From Winogradskyella sp. (GTDB lineage: Bacteria; Bacteroidota; Bacteroidia; Flavobacteriales; Flavobacteriaceae), in assembly GCF_028282165.1 (NCBI RefSeq), contig NZ_JANQIM010000027.1:95756-159755 (forward strand): DNA of 64,000 bases. The letters run 5' to 3'. The notes under the pieces are model-generated. The model made no database searches. It saw only the letters and a program-made list of their open reading frames with translations, and had not been told where the DNA came from. The first letter of the stretch is position 1; every line of letters begins with the position of its first letter. Of this stretch, positions 7,858 to 16,900 are shown one piece after another. Position numbers and translations under genes: made by a program.

Positions 7858-9634
7858 AACAGTCAATATAAATTTAGCAGGTATTTTCTTCCATATAGAT
7901 GAAGATGCATATCTTAAGTTATCACGCTATCTTGAGGCTATAAAACGTTCATTTACAGACTCTCAAGGTCGCTCTGAAATCATAGCAGATATCGAAGCAC
8001 GTATCGCTGAATTATTTTCAGAACGCATTCAAAACGAAAAACAAGTCGTAGGCATTAAGCTCGTTGATGAAGTTATCGCCATAATGGGACAGCCAGAAGA
8101 TTACTTGGTCGATGATGAAATCTTTGAAGATAGCCCTCATTCAAAAACATCCTATAGTTCTAGACCTACAAAAAAACTTTATAGAGATACGGACAACTCC
8201 TACATCGGTGGTGTTGCTGCAGGATTAAGTCATTATTTTGGTATAGACTCCATTTGGATGCGACTCATCTGGTTATTATTGGCCATAGGATCTGGAGGTA
8301 CTTTTATATTTATATACCTCATCTTTTGGGCCTTGGTACCAGAGGCAAGAACTACAGCCGAAAAACTGACCATGACTGGTGATCCCGTGAACATCAGTAA
8401 CATTGAAAAAAAAATTAAAGACGGCATTGATTCGGTCTCAGAAACCGTAAGAAATGTCGATTTTAAAAAACATGGCGAAAAAATAAAGGAAGGCTTCGAA
8501 AATGTATCGGATAACATTTCAGAAACCGTTAAGAGTGTTGATTTCCAAAAGCAAGGCAATCGCATAAAATCAAGTTCTCAGACATTTTTTGATACAATTG
8601 GAAGCATTATGATGTTTTTCCTAAAGGTCATCGCTAAGTTCATTGGTATTATCTTAATCATTGTTGGTATTAGTACATTGATTTCCTTAATAGTAGGTCT
8701 ATTTACTGTGGGAATTACCGATGCTTTCCATTTCCCAGGTTTTGACTTACTATATGTAGCCAATGCGGCAAATATTCCGATTTGGTTAATGTCTTTGCTA
8801 TTGTTCTTTGCCATAGGCATTCCTTTCTTCTTTGTATTCTATTTAGGTCTAAAGATTTTAGTGAATAACCTTAAGTCCATTGGGAATGTTGCAAAATTCA
8901 CTCTATTAGGGCTTTGGTTTATGGCTATCATCGGTCTTATAATTATGGGGGTTAAACAAGCTACAGAACATGCTTTTGATGCAAAAGTAACTGCTAATAG
9001 CGAACTTAATATTAAAGCAGATGATACACTGGGCTTAACTAGTATTGGATTGAACAATTACAATAGCTATCGTTATAACAATAACGATGATTTTAGAATC
9101 GTAGAAGACGACAACGGACGGAGTCTTGTGTCTTCTGACGTGAGATTTATCGTAAGGTCGACGACCGATTCAATAGCTTCAATATCTATAGAAAAAGAAG
9201 CAACAGGCAGAAATTATGAAAGAGCAAAAAAGCGAGCAGAAAATATCAATTATGGATATAGTCTAACTGATCATATCTTAAAGCTAGATAAGTTCCTACA
9301 AACAGATATAGAAAATAAGTTTAGCGAACAAGAAGTTAGAGTAACTATTAATGTCCCTGAGGGAACGATTCTCTATCTAGATAAGAACTTTACAAGATCA
9401 TGGAGATATGGTTATTTAAGGTATGGCAAAAATTTACTGAATGACATCAAATATGGCCACTACTATAAGGTTGCGAAAGACTCAGTGGAATGTATGGATT
9501 GCGAAGTTGAAAATGAAGATGAAACTAATGAAACCACAACACAAGAACCACCGTCTAACCCAGAAAAACCTGATGTAAGCCTTACCATTGATGAAAACGG
9601 TGTGGATTTAGAAGTCAATGATAATGACAATTGA
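7850..9634 (+). CDS. PspC-domain envelope membrane protein
   Basis: 594 residues. Residues 1-65 form a helical head (MNKTVNINLAGIFFHIDEDAY...RIAELFSERI). Residues about 105-160 are the PspC domain (YRDTDNSYIGGVAAGLSHYFGIDSIWMRLIWLLLA) with its membrane hairpin. Amphipathic near-repeats follow (SETVRNVDFKKHGEKIKEGF, then SETVKSVDFQKQGNRIK). Three more membrane helices span about 245-375, and a long extracytoplasmic C-terminal region ends in an acidic, Pro-containing tail with CMDC. PspC proteins act in phage-shock-type envelope responses. It is co-transcribed with padR, and the GIN-domain genes downstream fit an envelope module. Confidence 0.88.
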   Translation: MNKTVNINLAGIFFHIDEDAYLKLSRYLEAIKRSFTDSQGRSEIIADIEARIAELFSERIQNEKQVVGIKLVDEVIAIMGQPEDYLVDDEIFEDSPHSKTSYSSRPTKKLYRDTDNSYIGGVAAGLSHYFGIDSIWMRLIWLLLAIGSGGTFIFIYLIFWALVPEARTTAEKLTMTGDPVNISNIEKKIKDGIDSVSETVRNVDFKKHGEKIKEGFENVSDNISETVKSVDFQKQGNRIKSSSQTFFDTIGSIMMFFLKVIAKFIGIILIIVGISTLISLIVGLFTVGITDAFHFPGFDLLYVANAANIPIWLMSLLLFFAIGIPFFFVFYLGLKILVNNLKSIGNVAKFTLLGLWFMAIIGLIIMGVKQATEHAFDAKVTANSELNIKADDTLGLTSIGLNNYNSYRYNNNDDFRIVEDDNGRSLVSSDVRFIVRSTTDSIASISIEKEATGRNYERAKKRAENINYGYSLTDHILKLDKFLQTDIENKFSEQEVRVTINVPEGTILYLDKNFTRSWRYGYLRYGKNLLNDIKYGHYYKVAKDSVECMDCEVENEDETNETTTQEPPSNPEKPDVSLTIDENGVDLEVNDNDN

Positions 9635-9710
9635 GACCATAAAAATGACAGCTCAGAACAATTAAATTTAAATCAATCAATAACCTACAGATATTTGTAG
9701 TGTAATTACA

Positions 9711-9737
9711 GCACCCGTGCTATTTAAGCTTAGGTGC
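9711..9737 (+). promoter_or_regulatory. Leader hairpin upstream of the NTF2-like gene (copy 2)
   Basis: GCACC / GGTGC arms around GCTATTTAAGCT, with the ATGAAC start codon 18 nt downstream. It is the partner of the element at 7435-7461, sharing both arms, the inner TTAAGCTT and the downstream AATCAATC. Confidence 0.4.
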
Positions 9738-9755
9738 AAAAAAATCAATCGAAAA

Positions 9756-10280
9756 ATGAACCAATCAATCAAATCACTTTTGCTAAGCAGTATCGGATTA
9801 CTTATGTTATCCGGTATTGCTTTAGCTCAGGTGGACAAAAATTCTGAACTTTTTAAAATCCTTAAAGAGAAAGACAGTATCTTATTTAAGATAGGATTCA
9901 ATAAATGTGAAGTAGAACGGAGTGCAGAATTAATGTTTGACGATCTGGAATTTTACCATGATAAAGGTGGAATTACAAACTCTAAACAAGAATTTGTTAA
10001 TATTATGAAAAATGGTATCTGCAAATCTGATAATCCGGAAAAGGTCTACAGATTTCTTGTTGAAGAAAGTTTAGAAGTATTTCCGATGTACAGCAATGGT
10101 GAGCTTTACGGCGCACTTCAAAATGGAAAACACTACTTCTCTCCTAACCCATCAACAACTTTTAAAGAGAGCGACAATTATGCCTTGTTCTCCCACCTTT
10201 GGCTTATTGAAGATGGTGTTTGGAAGATTAAACGTGTTATCAGTTATAATCACACATCAAAAGAAGTCGAAAAAAATTAA
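9756..10280 (+). CDS. Exported NTF2-like (DUF4440/SnoaL-type) protein
   Basis: 174 residues from ATG 9756, where a clean signal peptide starts (MNQSIKSLLLSSIGLLMLSGIALAQ). The 13 codons upstream are open but cover the leader hairpin, so I reject them. The mature part has the cone-like NTF2 pattern: KILKEKDSILFKIGFNKCEVERSAELMFDDLEFYHDKGGIT..., ending in SHLWLIEDGVWKIKRVISYNH. DUF4440-type proteins are common periplasmic or cytosolic domains of unclear function. No catalytic residues can be named. Confidence 0.75.
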   Translation: MNQSIKSLLLSSIGLLMLSGIALAQVDKNSELFKILKEKDSILFKIGFNKCEVERSAELMFDDLEFYHDKGGITNSKQEFVNIMKNGICKSDNPEKVYRFLVEESLEVFPMYSNGELYGALQNGKHYFSPNPSTTFKESDNYALFSHLWLIEDGVWKIKRVISYNHTSKEVEKN

Positions 10281-10318
10281 ATCACAAAAATATCAATCAA
10301 GTAAAAAATAAAAAAAAC

Positions 10319-11047
10319 ATGAGCACATTAGTAAGAATTGTAGTAGCTAGCATTGTAAGTATTTTAATGCTATCCTGTAACTTTTCCATGAATTTTGGAG
10401 AAGGCATTGATGGAAATAGAAATGTAGTCGTTATGGACAGAAATATTTCTAGTGACTTTGAGTCTATAAAAGTAAGTCAAGGCTTAGATCTTTATATTAC
10501 TCAAAGCAATGAAGTAGCATTAACCGTTGAAGCTGATGAAAACCTTCACGAAATAATTATGACCGAAGTTGAAAATGGTGTATTGAGGATTTATACAACA
10601 GAAAACATTAGGAGAGCTAAATCCAGAAGGATAAGTCTAAACGTTAATGAGATTTCAGCAATTAAAGCAACAAGCGGTAGTGATGTTTTTTCAACAAATA
10701 CTATAGAAGTAGACGAATTAGAGCTGAACTCCACAAGTGGTGCAGACATAAAGTTAGATGTTAAGACCGAAACCCTAAATTGTCATTCTACGAGTGGAAG
10801 CGATATAAGACTTAGCGGCACAACAAAAGTATTAATAGCTGAGGCTACTAGCGGTAGTGACATAGAAGCCTCAACCTTAAGCGCAGAAACATCTAAAGTA
10901 AAAGCAACAAGTGGTGCAGATATATCTGTAAATACTTCGAAAGAACTGACAGCTAGAGCCACAAGTGGCGCAGATATTAGATATTCCGGAAATCCAGAAA
11001 AAGTAGACAAATCTGATAGTTCTTCTGGAAGTGTTAGAGGGAATTAA
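10319..11047 (+). CDS. GIN-domain (DUF2807) lipoprotein with TSGSD/TSGAD repeats
   Basis: 242 residues. The lipobox is ILMLSC (Cys19). The GIN domain begins DRNISSDFESIKVSQGLDLYITQSNE. From residue about 115 there is a regular repeat of about 18-20 residues centred on TSGSD or TSGAD (six copies: ATSGSD, STSGAD, STSGSD, ATSGSD, ATSGAD, ATSGAD), the turn motif of a right-handed beta-helix. The family is placed at the cell surface or periplasm with unknown function. It follows the PspC operon, and a related GIN gene comes next after a terminator. Confidence 0.85.
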   Translation: MSTLVRIVVASIVSILMLSCNFSMNFGEGIDGNRNVVVMDRNISSDFESIKVSQGLDLYITQSNEVALTVEADENLHEIIMTEVENGVLRIYTTENIRRAKSRRISLNVNEISAIKATSGSDVFSTNTIEVDELELNSTSGADIKLDVKTETLNCHSTSGSDIRLSGTTKVLIAEATSGSDIEASTLSAETSKVKATSGADISVNTSKELTARATSGADIRYSGNPEKVDKSDSSSGSVRGN

Positions 11048-11119
11048 TACAATTACAAACGTAATAGGCTTACTTTTCCTAACATAATTAAACAACTCAC
11101 AACCAGTTAATTATAAAAC

Positions 11120-11156
11120 CATCTCAAATTCTTTATAGAGTTTGGGATGGTTTTTG
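11120..11156 (+). terminator. Rho-independent terminator after the GIN lipoprotein gene
   Basis: AAACCATCTCAAA pairs with TTTGGGATGGTTT (one G-T wobble) around an 11-nt loop, followed by TTTTGTA. Confidence 0.75.
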
Positions 11157-11233
11157 TATATATTTGTTTGAAGCCTCAAAAGTGACATAATCATTGATTT
11201 GTGTCATATTAGTAGCGAAATAAAGATATACAA

Positions 11234-12064
11234 ATGAAAAAAGTATTACTTATTCTGGTCTTAATGATAGTTACATTGCCAACCATCATGGCACAAGAAA
11301 AAATTAAAGGCAATAGAAACGTTACCATTAAACAAACCTATGTAGACGATTTTGATACTATTGTTGTGAATGGTGATTTTTCTATTGAAATTGTATACAA
11401 CAGCAAACCTTCTGTTAGTATAGAGACAGATGACAACCTACATGATGTTATACAGTTTGATGTCGTTAATGGCGTACTCACTTTTGTAGAAACTGTGCGC
11501 ATCACATCAAAGAAACGACTAATTATTACTGTAAACTATGGAGATGCCTTGCAGCATATTGAAACTCGAGGTGATGGTGAAATTAGATCATTAACCTCTA
11601 TGGAGCTTGGCAATGCAACTTTAACCACTTTAGATAATTCCAGAGCCTACTTAAATGTTAAAGCCAAAAGTTTTGTTTATAAAAGTTCTGGTAAATCCAA
11701 AACACGTTTAAACCTGACTGCTGATTCAACTAAGATTGAGCTTAGTGATAATAGCAAGTTAGATGCGCTTATAAATAGCAAAGTTGCTAATTTTGATTTA
11801 TACCTACGGGCTGATGCTGTTATCGAAGGTTCGGCTACTAGTGCATTAATTAGACTGGATAACTCTACGAATTTTAATGGCCCAAAGTTCGATGTCCAAA
11901 CTATTGACGCTACCCTTGAAGGTAATAGCGACCTTACTATAGATGCAACAGATACTATTACAATTGCAGCTTCTGGTAATAGTGAGATTTATCTCTATGG
12001 AGGCCCCGCAATTACAATTACAAAATTTGAGGATACCGCTAAACTCCAAAAGAAGCAACAATAG
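11234..12064 (+). CDS. Second GIN-domain (DUF2807) exported protein
   Basis: 276 residues with a signal peptide (MKKVLLILVLMIVTLPTIMAQ) and no lipobox Cys. The GIN domain starts QTYVDDFDTIVVNGDFSIEIVYNSKPSVSIETDDNLHD. The later half is an Asn/Ser-rich beta-helix in which the TSGxD turns of the neighbouring paralogue are replaced by variable LxDNSxxxL turns (TTLDNSRAYL, ELSDNSKLDAL, RLDNSTNF, EGNSDLTI). It ends in a charged KLQKKQQ. It has its own promoter region and a strong terminator. It is a diverged paralogue of the lipoprotein upstream, with unknown function. Confidence 0.82.
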   Translation: MKKVLLILVLMIVTLPTIMAQEKIKGNRNVTIKQTYVDDFDTIVVNGDFSIEIVYNSKPSVSIETDDNLHDVIQFDVVNGVLTFVETVRITSKKRLIITVNYGDALQHIETRGDGEIRSLTSMELGNATLTTLDNSRAYLNVKAKSFVYKSSGKSKTRLNLTADSTKIELSDNSKLDALINSKVANFDLYLRADAVIEGSATSALIRLDNSTNFNGPKFDVQTIDATLEGNSDLTIDATDTITIAASGNSEIYLYGGPAITITKFEDTAKLQKKQQ

Positions 12065-12081
12065 CAGAATTAGAATAATGA

Positions 12082-12110
12082 AAAAGCCGGAGTTTGTTAC
12101 TCCGGCTTTT
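12082..12110. terminator. Strong bidirectional terminator
   Basis: A 12-bp stem (AAAAGCCGGAGT / ACTCCGGCTTTT) with a TTGTT loop separates the GIN gene from the convergent trxB. Confidence 0.92.
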
Positions 12111-12134
12111 TATTTTATTCGTAATGTTCTTTTA

Positions 12135-13118
12135 TTAGTTATAAGTTGAAGTTGACACTTCAAAATCAGCTTCCTTAGCTGCTAGATAACGTTCTGCATC
12201 TAAAGCGGCCATACAACCAGTTCCTGCTGCAGTGACGGCCTGTCTATAGACATGATCAGCAGCATCGCCACTAACAAAAACACCATCAACATTGGTCTTA
12301 CTAGTTCCAGGTACTGCGTTAATAATATAGCCTGTTTCATCTAAATCGAGATAATCCTTAAAGATATCCGTATTAGGCTTATGACCTATAGCTACAAAGA
12401 AACCCGTTGCTTCAATATCAAAAACATCGCCAGTAACATTATTTCTTGCCCTAACACCAGTAACAACTTGTCCATCTCCTAAAACCTCTTCTGTTTCAGT
12501 ATTCAAAAGGATTTCGATATTTTCGGTATTTCTAACACGAGCTTCCATAATTTTTGATGCTCTAAACTTATCTCGTCTCACCAACATCGTTACTTTTTTA
12601 CAAAGTTTAGAAAGGTAATGCGCCTCCTCACAGGCAGAATCTCCTGCTCCGACAATTACCACCTCTTGATTTCTGTAAAAGAACCCATCACAAACAGCAC
12701 AAGCAGAAACTCCACCGCCTAGCTGTAAATATTTTTGCTCGGACGGTAAGCCTAAATACTTTGCCGAGGCACCAGTAGAGATAATTATAGTAGAGGCATG
12801 AATTTCCTTCTCGTCATTGACCCAAACCTTATGAACATCTCCAGAAAAATCAACCTTTGTAACCCAACCATGGCGCACATCTGTTCCAAAACGCTCAGCT
12901 TGCTTTTGTAATTGAATCATCATTTCTGGGCCAGTAATACCATCGGGATACCCAGGGAAATTCTCAACATCATTTGTCGTGGTCAACTGACCTCCTGGTT
13001 GTTCACCTTGGTATAAAACAGGCGCCATATTTGCTCTAGAGGCATATATAGCAGCTGTATAACCTGCAGGTCCAGATCCTATTATCAAACATTTTACTTT
13101 TTCAATCGTATCAGACAT
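12135..13118 (-). CDS. trxB: Thioredoxin-disulfide reductase
   Basis: 327 residues. The FAD-binding GSGPAGYTAAIYASRA is near the N-terminus, the redox-active CAVCDG is at about residue 147, the NADPH-binding GAGDSACEEA and the RRDKFRAS stretch follow, and the C-terminal FAD segment is GVFVSGDAADHVYRQAVTAAGTGCMAALDAERYL. It reduces thioredoxin with NADPH in the cytosol. The active site is CAVC rather than the CATC of E. coli, a common variant. It is a single gene that converges on the GIN gene and has a 160-nt upstream region. Confidence 0.97.
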   Translation of the reverse strand: MSDTIEKVKCLIIGSGPAGYTAAIYASRANMAPVLYQGEQPGGQLTTTNDVENFPGYPDGITGPEMMIQLQKQAERFGTDVRHGWVTKVDFSGDVHKVWVNDEKEIHASTIIISTGASAKYLGLPSEQKYLQLGGGVSACAVCDGFFYRNQEVVIVGAGDSACEEAHYLSKLCKKVTMLVRRDKFRASKIMEARVRNTENIEILLNTETEEVLGDGQVVTGVRARNNVTGDVFDIEATGFFVAIGHKPNTDIFKDYLDLDETGYIINAVPGTSKTNVDGVFVSGDAADHVYRQAVTAAGTGCMAALDAERYLAAKEADFEVSTSTYN

Positions 13119-13277
13119 ATATTTCGTATTTATTCCTCAACAAAAGTAGGTTTTTTGACTAAATCCTTACATAGAAGTTATTAACACTGATTATGGTATC
13201 ATAAAATTTATGAATTGCTTCATTCTTTGGATATAATTTACTAATTTAAAAGTGTTTAATAGTAAAACGGACTAATC

Positions 13278-13760
13278 ATGAAATCAAAATCCTTATTGCT
13301 AATCATTGTATTGTTAGTAGCATTATCATGCAAAAACGAATCTACTAGTAAAGAAGAATCCTTGGATAATAATCCAACAACTATTGAAGAAAAAAACAAT
13401 CATCTTAAAGGTACTTGGGAACTCACAGGGTTTTATAATTACAAGGACAATGTTGTTGTAGATTCATTTGAAATGAATCCAGAATTTAGGCAGCTCAAGA
13501 TGTATACCGATACTAAAGTTATGTGGTGCAAGCATAGGCCTGCAGATTCCTCAGAATGGTTTGGTTATGGGACTTATAAATATGATGGTGGCCAACTTAC
13601 CGAAGTGCTAGACTTTGGATCTGCCGTTATGGACGAGGTTATTGCTGAGAAAAAAGAATTCATTTTTGAATTAGACCTACATCCAGATAAATTTCAGCAA
13701 ATTGAATTAGACGAAGATGGCAATAGAATCTATTCTGAAAATTATGTTAGGGTAGAATAA
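13278..13760 (+). CDS. Lipoprotein of unknown function, lipocalin-like size
   Basis: 160 residues. The signal peptide has a good lipobox (LLVALSC, Cys17), then a polar KNESTSKEESLDNN linker and a beta-rich domain beginning HLKGTWELTGFYNYKDNVVVDSF. It continues with FGYGTYKYDGGQLTEVLDFGSA and EKKEFIFELDLHPDKFQQIELDEDGNRIYSENYVRV. The G-T-W-x-L opening and the row of strands recall small lipocalin-like lipoproteins of Bacteroidota, but I cannot assign a ligand or family. It stands alone, with a terminator about 110 nt after the stop. Confidence 0.7.
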   Translation: MKSKSLLLIIVLLVALSCKNESTSKEESLDNNPTTIEEKNNHLKGTWELTGFYNYKDNVVVDSFEMNPEFRQLKMYTDTKVMWCKHRPADSSEWFGYGTYKYDGGQLTEVLDFGSAVMDEVIAEKKEFIFELDLHPDKFQQIELDEDGNRIYSENYVRVE

Positions 13761-13868
13761 ATAATATTAGATTAGAGTTTGAAACCAAACTCACGTTTCA
13801 TCCTTTTGGTAATGCGTTTAAAACCATAATTACTGATTTTTCCATTATTCTTAATAAGACATAAAAAT

Positions 13869-13901
13869 AAAGCCTTCCCGTAAAAAGGGAAGGCTTTTTG
13901 T
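13869..13901. terminator. Bidirectional terminator
   Basis: AAAGCCTTCCC / GGGAAGGCTTT with a 7-nt A-rich loop and T-run. It lies between the lipoprotein gene and the convergent 1579-residue gene. Confidence 0.9.
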
Positions 13902-13926
13902 AGATATGAATTAATTGTAAAAGGAG

Positions 13927-16900
13927 TTATCTTTTAATAAACTTCTTTACAATCTGATTGTTTTCAAAATTAATTCTAACAAAATAAACACCTGATTCAA
14001 AAAGGTTTACATCTATACCTTCGTTAGAAATATCGCTCTTTATTGTTTTTACAAGTCTACCGTTTATGTCATAAATTGCTATACTTTCATACGGCATATT
14101 GGTTCCAATGTAAAGTAAATCCTTAGCAGGGTTAGGATATAAAGTAACGCTATTTTGGTCAAGATCATTATCTGTTATAGACAGTGCAGACAAGTCATAT
14201 TCAATAACCAACTGAGGAGCAGCAGTACCATCAAAAGACTCTGCTTCACGTTCGCCACTACCATTTATGATAAATGTTACAGGATTTAGCAAATCCCAGC
14301 CAGCCTGTCCTAAAATTTCCTCTAGTAATACACTAATATTAGGCGTACGCTGATCGGGACCAGCAGTTCCAACATCTGCAGTATTCCATGCAGGTACATT
14401 GTTCCAAGGCACCATATTTGTACTTGTTGTTCTAGAAGAAATATCAAAATCTGTAAGTGTAAACTCTAGTGAGTTTGCATTAGCCTCAGCTCTAATTTCT
14501 AAATCTGTTTGTCCTGTATTGTCATCGTCTACTGTAAACTGAATGTAAGCATTGGTAATATCAGCTCCCGCTGGAAGGTGTATATTAGTAAATCTAATTC
14601 CTACCAACTGGTTGGTCGAGCCACTTTCATCAACTAATTCTAAATCAGAACTACCTATACTCATATCTCCATTCGCTACTTCTTCTTCAGCATCATTATT
14701 AGAAGCATTAACTTGGTAAGTTAATGTTCCTGTTTCTGGAATACCAGCACAATTACAATTGCCGTCTTCAATATCAAACAAGGTATTGGCGTCTCCATCA
14801 TCACAAGGTGTTCCAGATGGTTGGCACGGAGTGAAATAGAACAACTTTAGTATTGGCGCTGCAGAACCATCCCTGGCTTCAGCAACACGTTTTCCACTTC
14901 CGGAGATAATGAAGGTAATAGGATTTCCTTGAGACCAATCTTGCTGACCTATCACTTCTTGAACTATATCTGTTACATATGGTGTTCTTTGTAACAGCCC
15001 TGCTTCTCCTACATTATCCCAAAGACCAATATCATTCCAAGGTATTGAGGTGTTTGTCAAGACTCTAGAAGAAATATCAAAATTTGTACTTGTAAACATG
15101 TTACTATTTGGAGATAATTCTCCATGAATTAACAAATTAGTTGGGTCTTGATCAGAAGCATCTTCGTCAGTTTGGAATTGCAAATAGGCTCTGTAAAGTA
15201 TTGAACCATCAGGGATTTGAACATCATCAAAGCGTATTCCTACAACTTGGTCTTCATTGTCCCATATCAATTCTAAATCAGAACTTGAAAGATCTACAGA
15301 ACCAGTAGAAATAGTTTCTTCCGCATCATCATCATTATTTAAGACTGCTAAATTATTTTCAACAGCATCATTTGGGATACCTGAACATCCGCAGCTGCCA
15401 TCAGATTCATCATAAATAGTGTCTGGGTTTCCATCATTACATGGTGTACCTACCACCGGACAACTTATTGAATCAACAATTCTCATATATGTACTTTCAG
15501 AATTTCCAAAATCACCGCCTTCTTTTATCACAGTACCGTCATCAAGCGATAGCGTATAAGCTCCAATTCCATAATCACAACAGAATCCATCCCCATAAGC
15601 GTCAAAAACCGTAAATGTGTAGCATGTGTCCGAGTTTACGTTAAATGTTTCTGTGATTGTAGTATTGTTAAAAGAATCATCATAAGATTCGCCTTGAGCG
15701 ATAACGACTCCATTCTCATCTTCAAAAATCCATGAAGTTTCCGAAGCATAATCATCAAAAGTTAGAGACAGGTCAATCTCTGTCGTTACATAATTTGGTG
15801 CCTTGCTAAAGCTTGTACTAAAGGTACTATTCTCAGGAAATTCATCAGAAACACCATTTACAGAAGTGATAGAGGCTGTCAAAGTATTTACGCCATCATC
15901 TATTGTAATTACCGGATTACCTAAATTTGCTGTTTCACCTGGTAGCAGATTGCCATTCCAATTTATAACTACTGGAGCACTACCATTGATTTGATATGTC
16001 AATTCAGCAGTTGTAATTGGGTCTAATCCCAGATTTTCAATTTGGAATAGGGGTTGTATGTCGTTACCACAAACTTGTTCAAATATATTTGAAACGATAA
16101 GGCCTGCATCATTATTAAAAGTCTGAGTCGTATAATTTATTACCAATCTTGGTGCACTATCTGGTTCACCATTGTAGGATTCAGCGGCTCTAGAGCCCGA
16201 TCCTGTTATAATAAAAGACATCCCATTGAAAATAGACCATGTAGGTTGGTCAACTATTTCTTGAACAATTGTGCTTAAATCTGGTGTTTTTTGATCGTCC
16301 CCTTCGTCATTTACGTTGGTCCATGCTGGTACATTGTTCCAATCTACAGAAGCTGTGGTCGTAGTTCTGTTTGTAATATCAAAGTCCGTAAGGGTAAATG
16401 TAGGACTATTTCCAATTAATTCTCCATGTATAGTCAAATCCGTTTGTTCAGAATCTGTCTCATCAACCGTAAACTGAATATAAGCCTCAACGATGTTAGC
16501 ACCTTGGGGAATAGTAACGTTCGCAAAACGAATCCCAACATGTTGATTGTTTTGACCAGCAAAGGAATCGAACACCATCTCCAAATCCGAACTATCAAGA
16601 TACATAGCACCACCAGTTTCAGCTTCTTCTGCATCATCAGAGCTTTGTTGAACAGCAAATGTAAGAGTTCCATTAGCAGGTAAACCAACACAGTTACATT
16701 CTCCATCTTCCACATCTAAAGTGGTGTTAGGATCACCATCATCACAAGCTGTACCTGCATCGGGACATGGTGGTTGGTAAAATAGTTTTAATTGTGGTGG
16801 AGCAGAACCGTCAAAAGCTTCTGCAATTCTTTGTCCAGTACCAGAAAAGATAAATGTCATAGAATTTCCAACTTGCCAATCGACTTGGTTTATGATTTCA

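Noticed and set aside
11180..11206. GTGAC-ATA-ATCAT as a fourth CRP/FNR-like site before the second GIN gene
   Set aside because: The spacer is 3 nt rather than 4 and the half-site differs, so it does not fit the hydrogenase motif.
13783..13862. Protein-like frame on the minus strand (KISNYGFKRITKRMKREFG...) between two genes
   Set aside because: It has no start codon after the upstream in-frame stop and runs through a terminator hairpin. It may be a chance frame or a relic.
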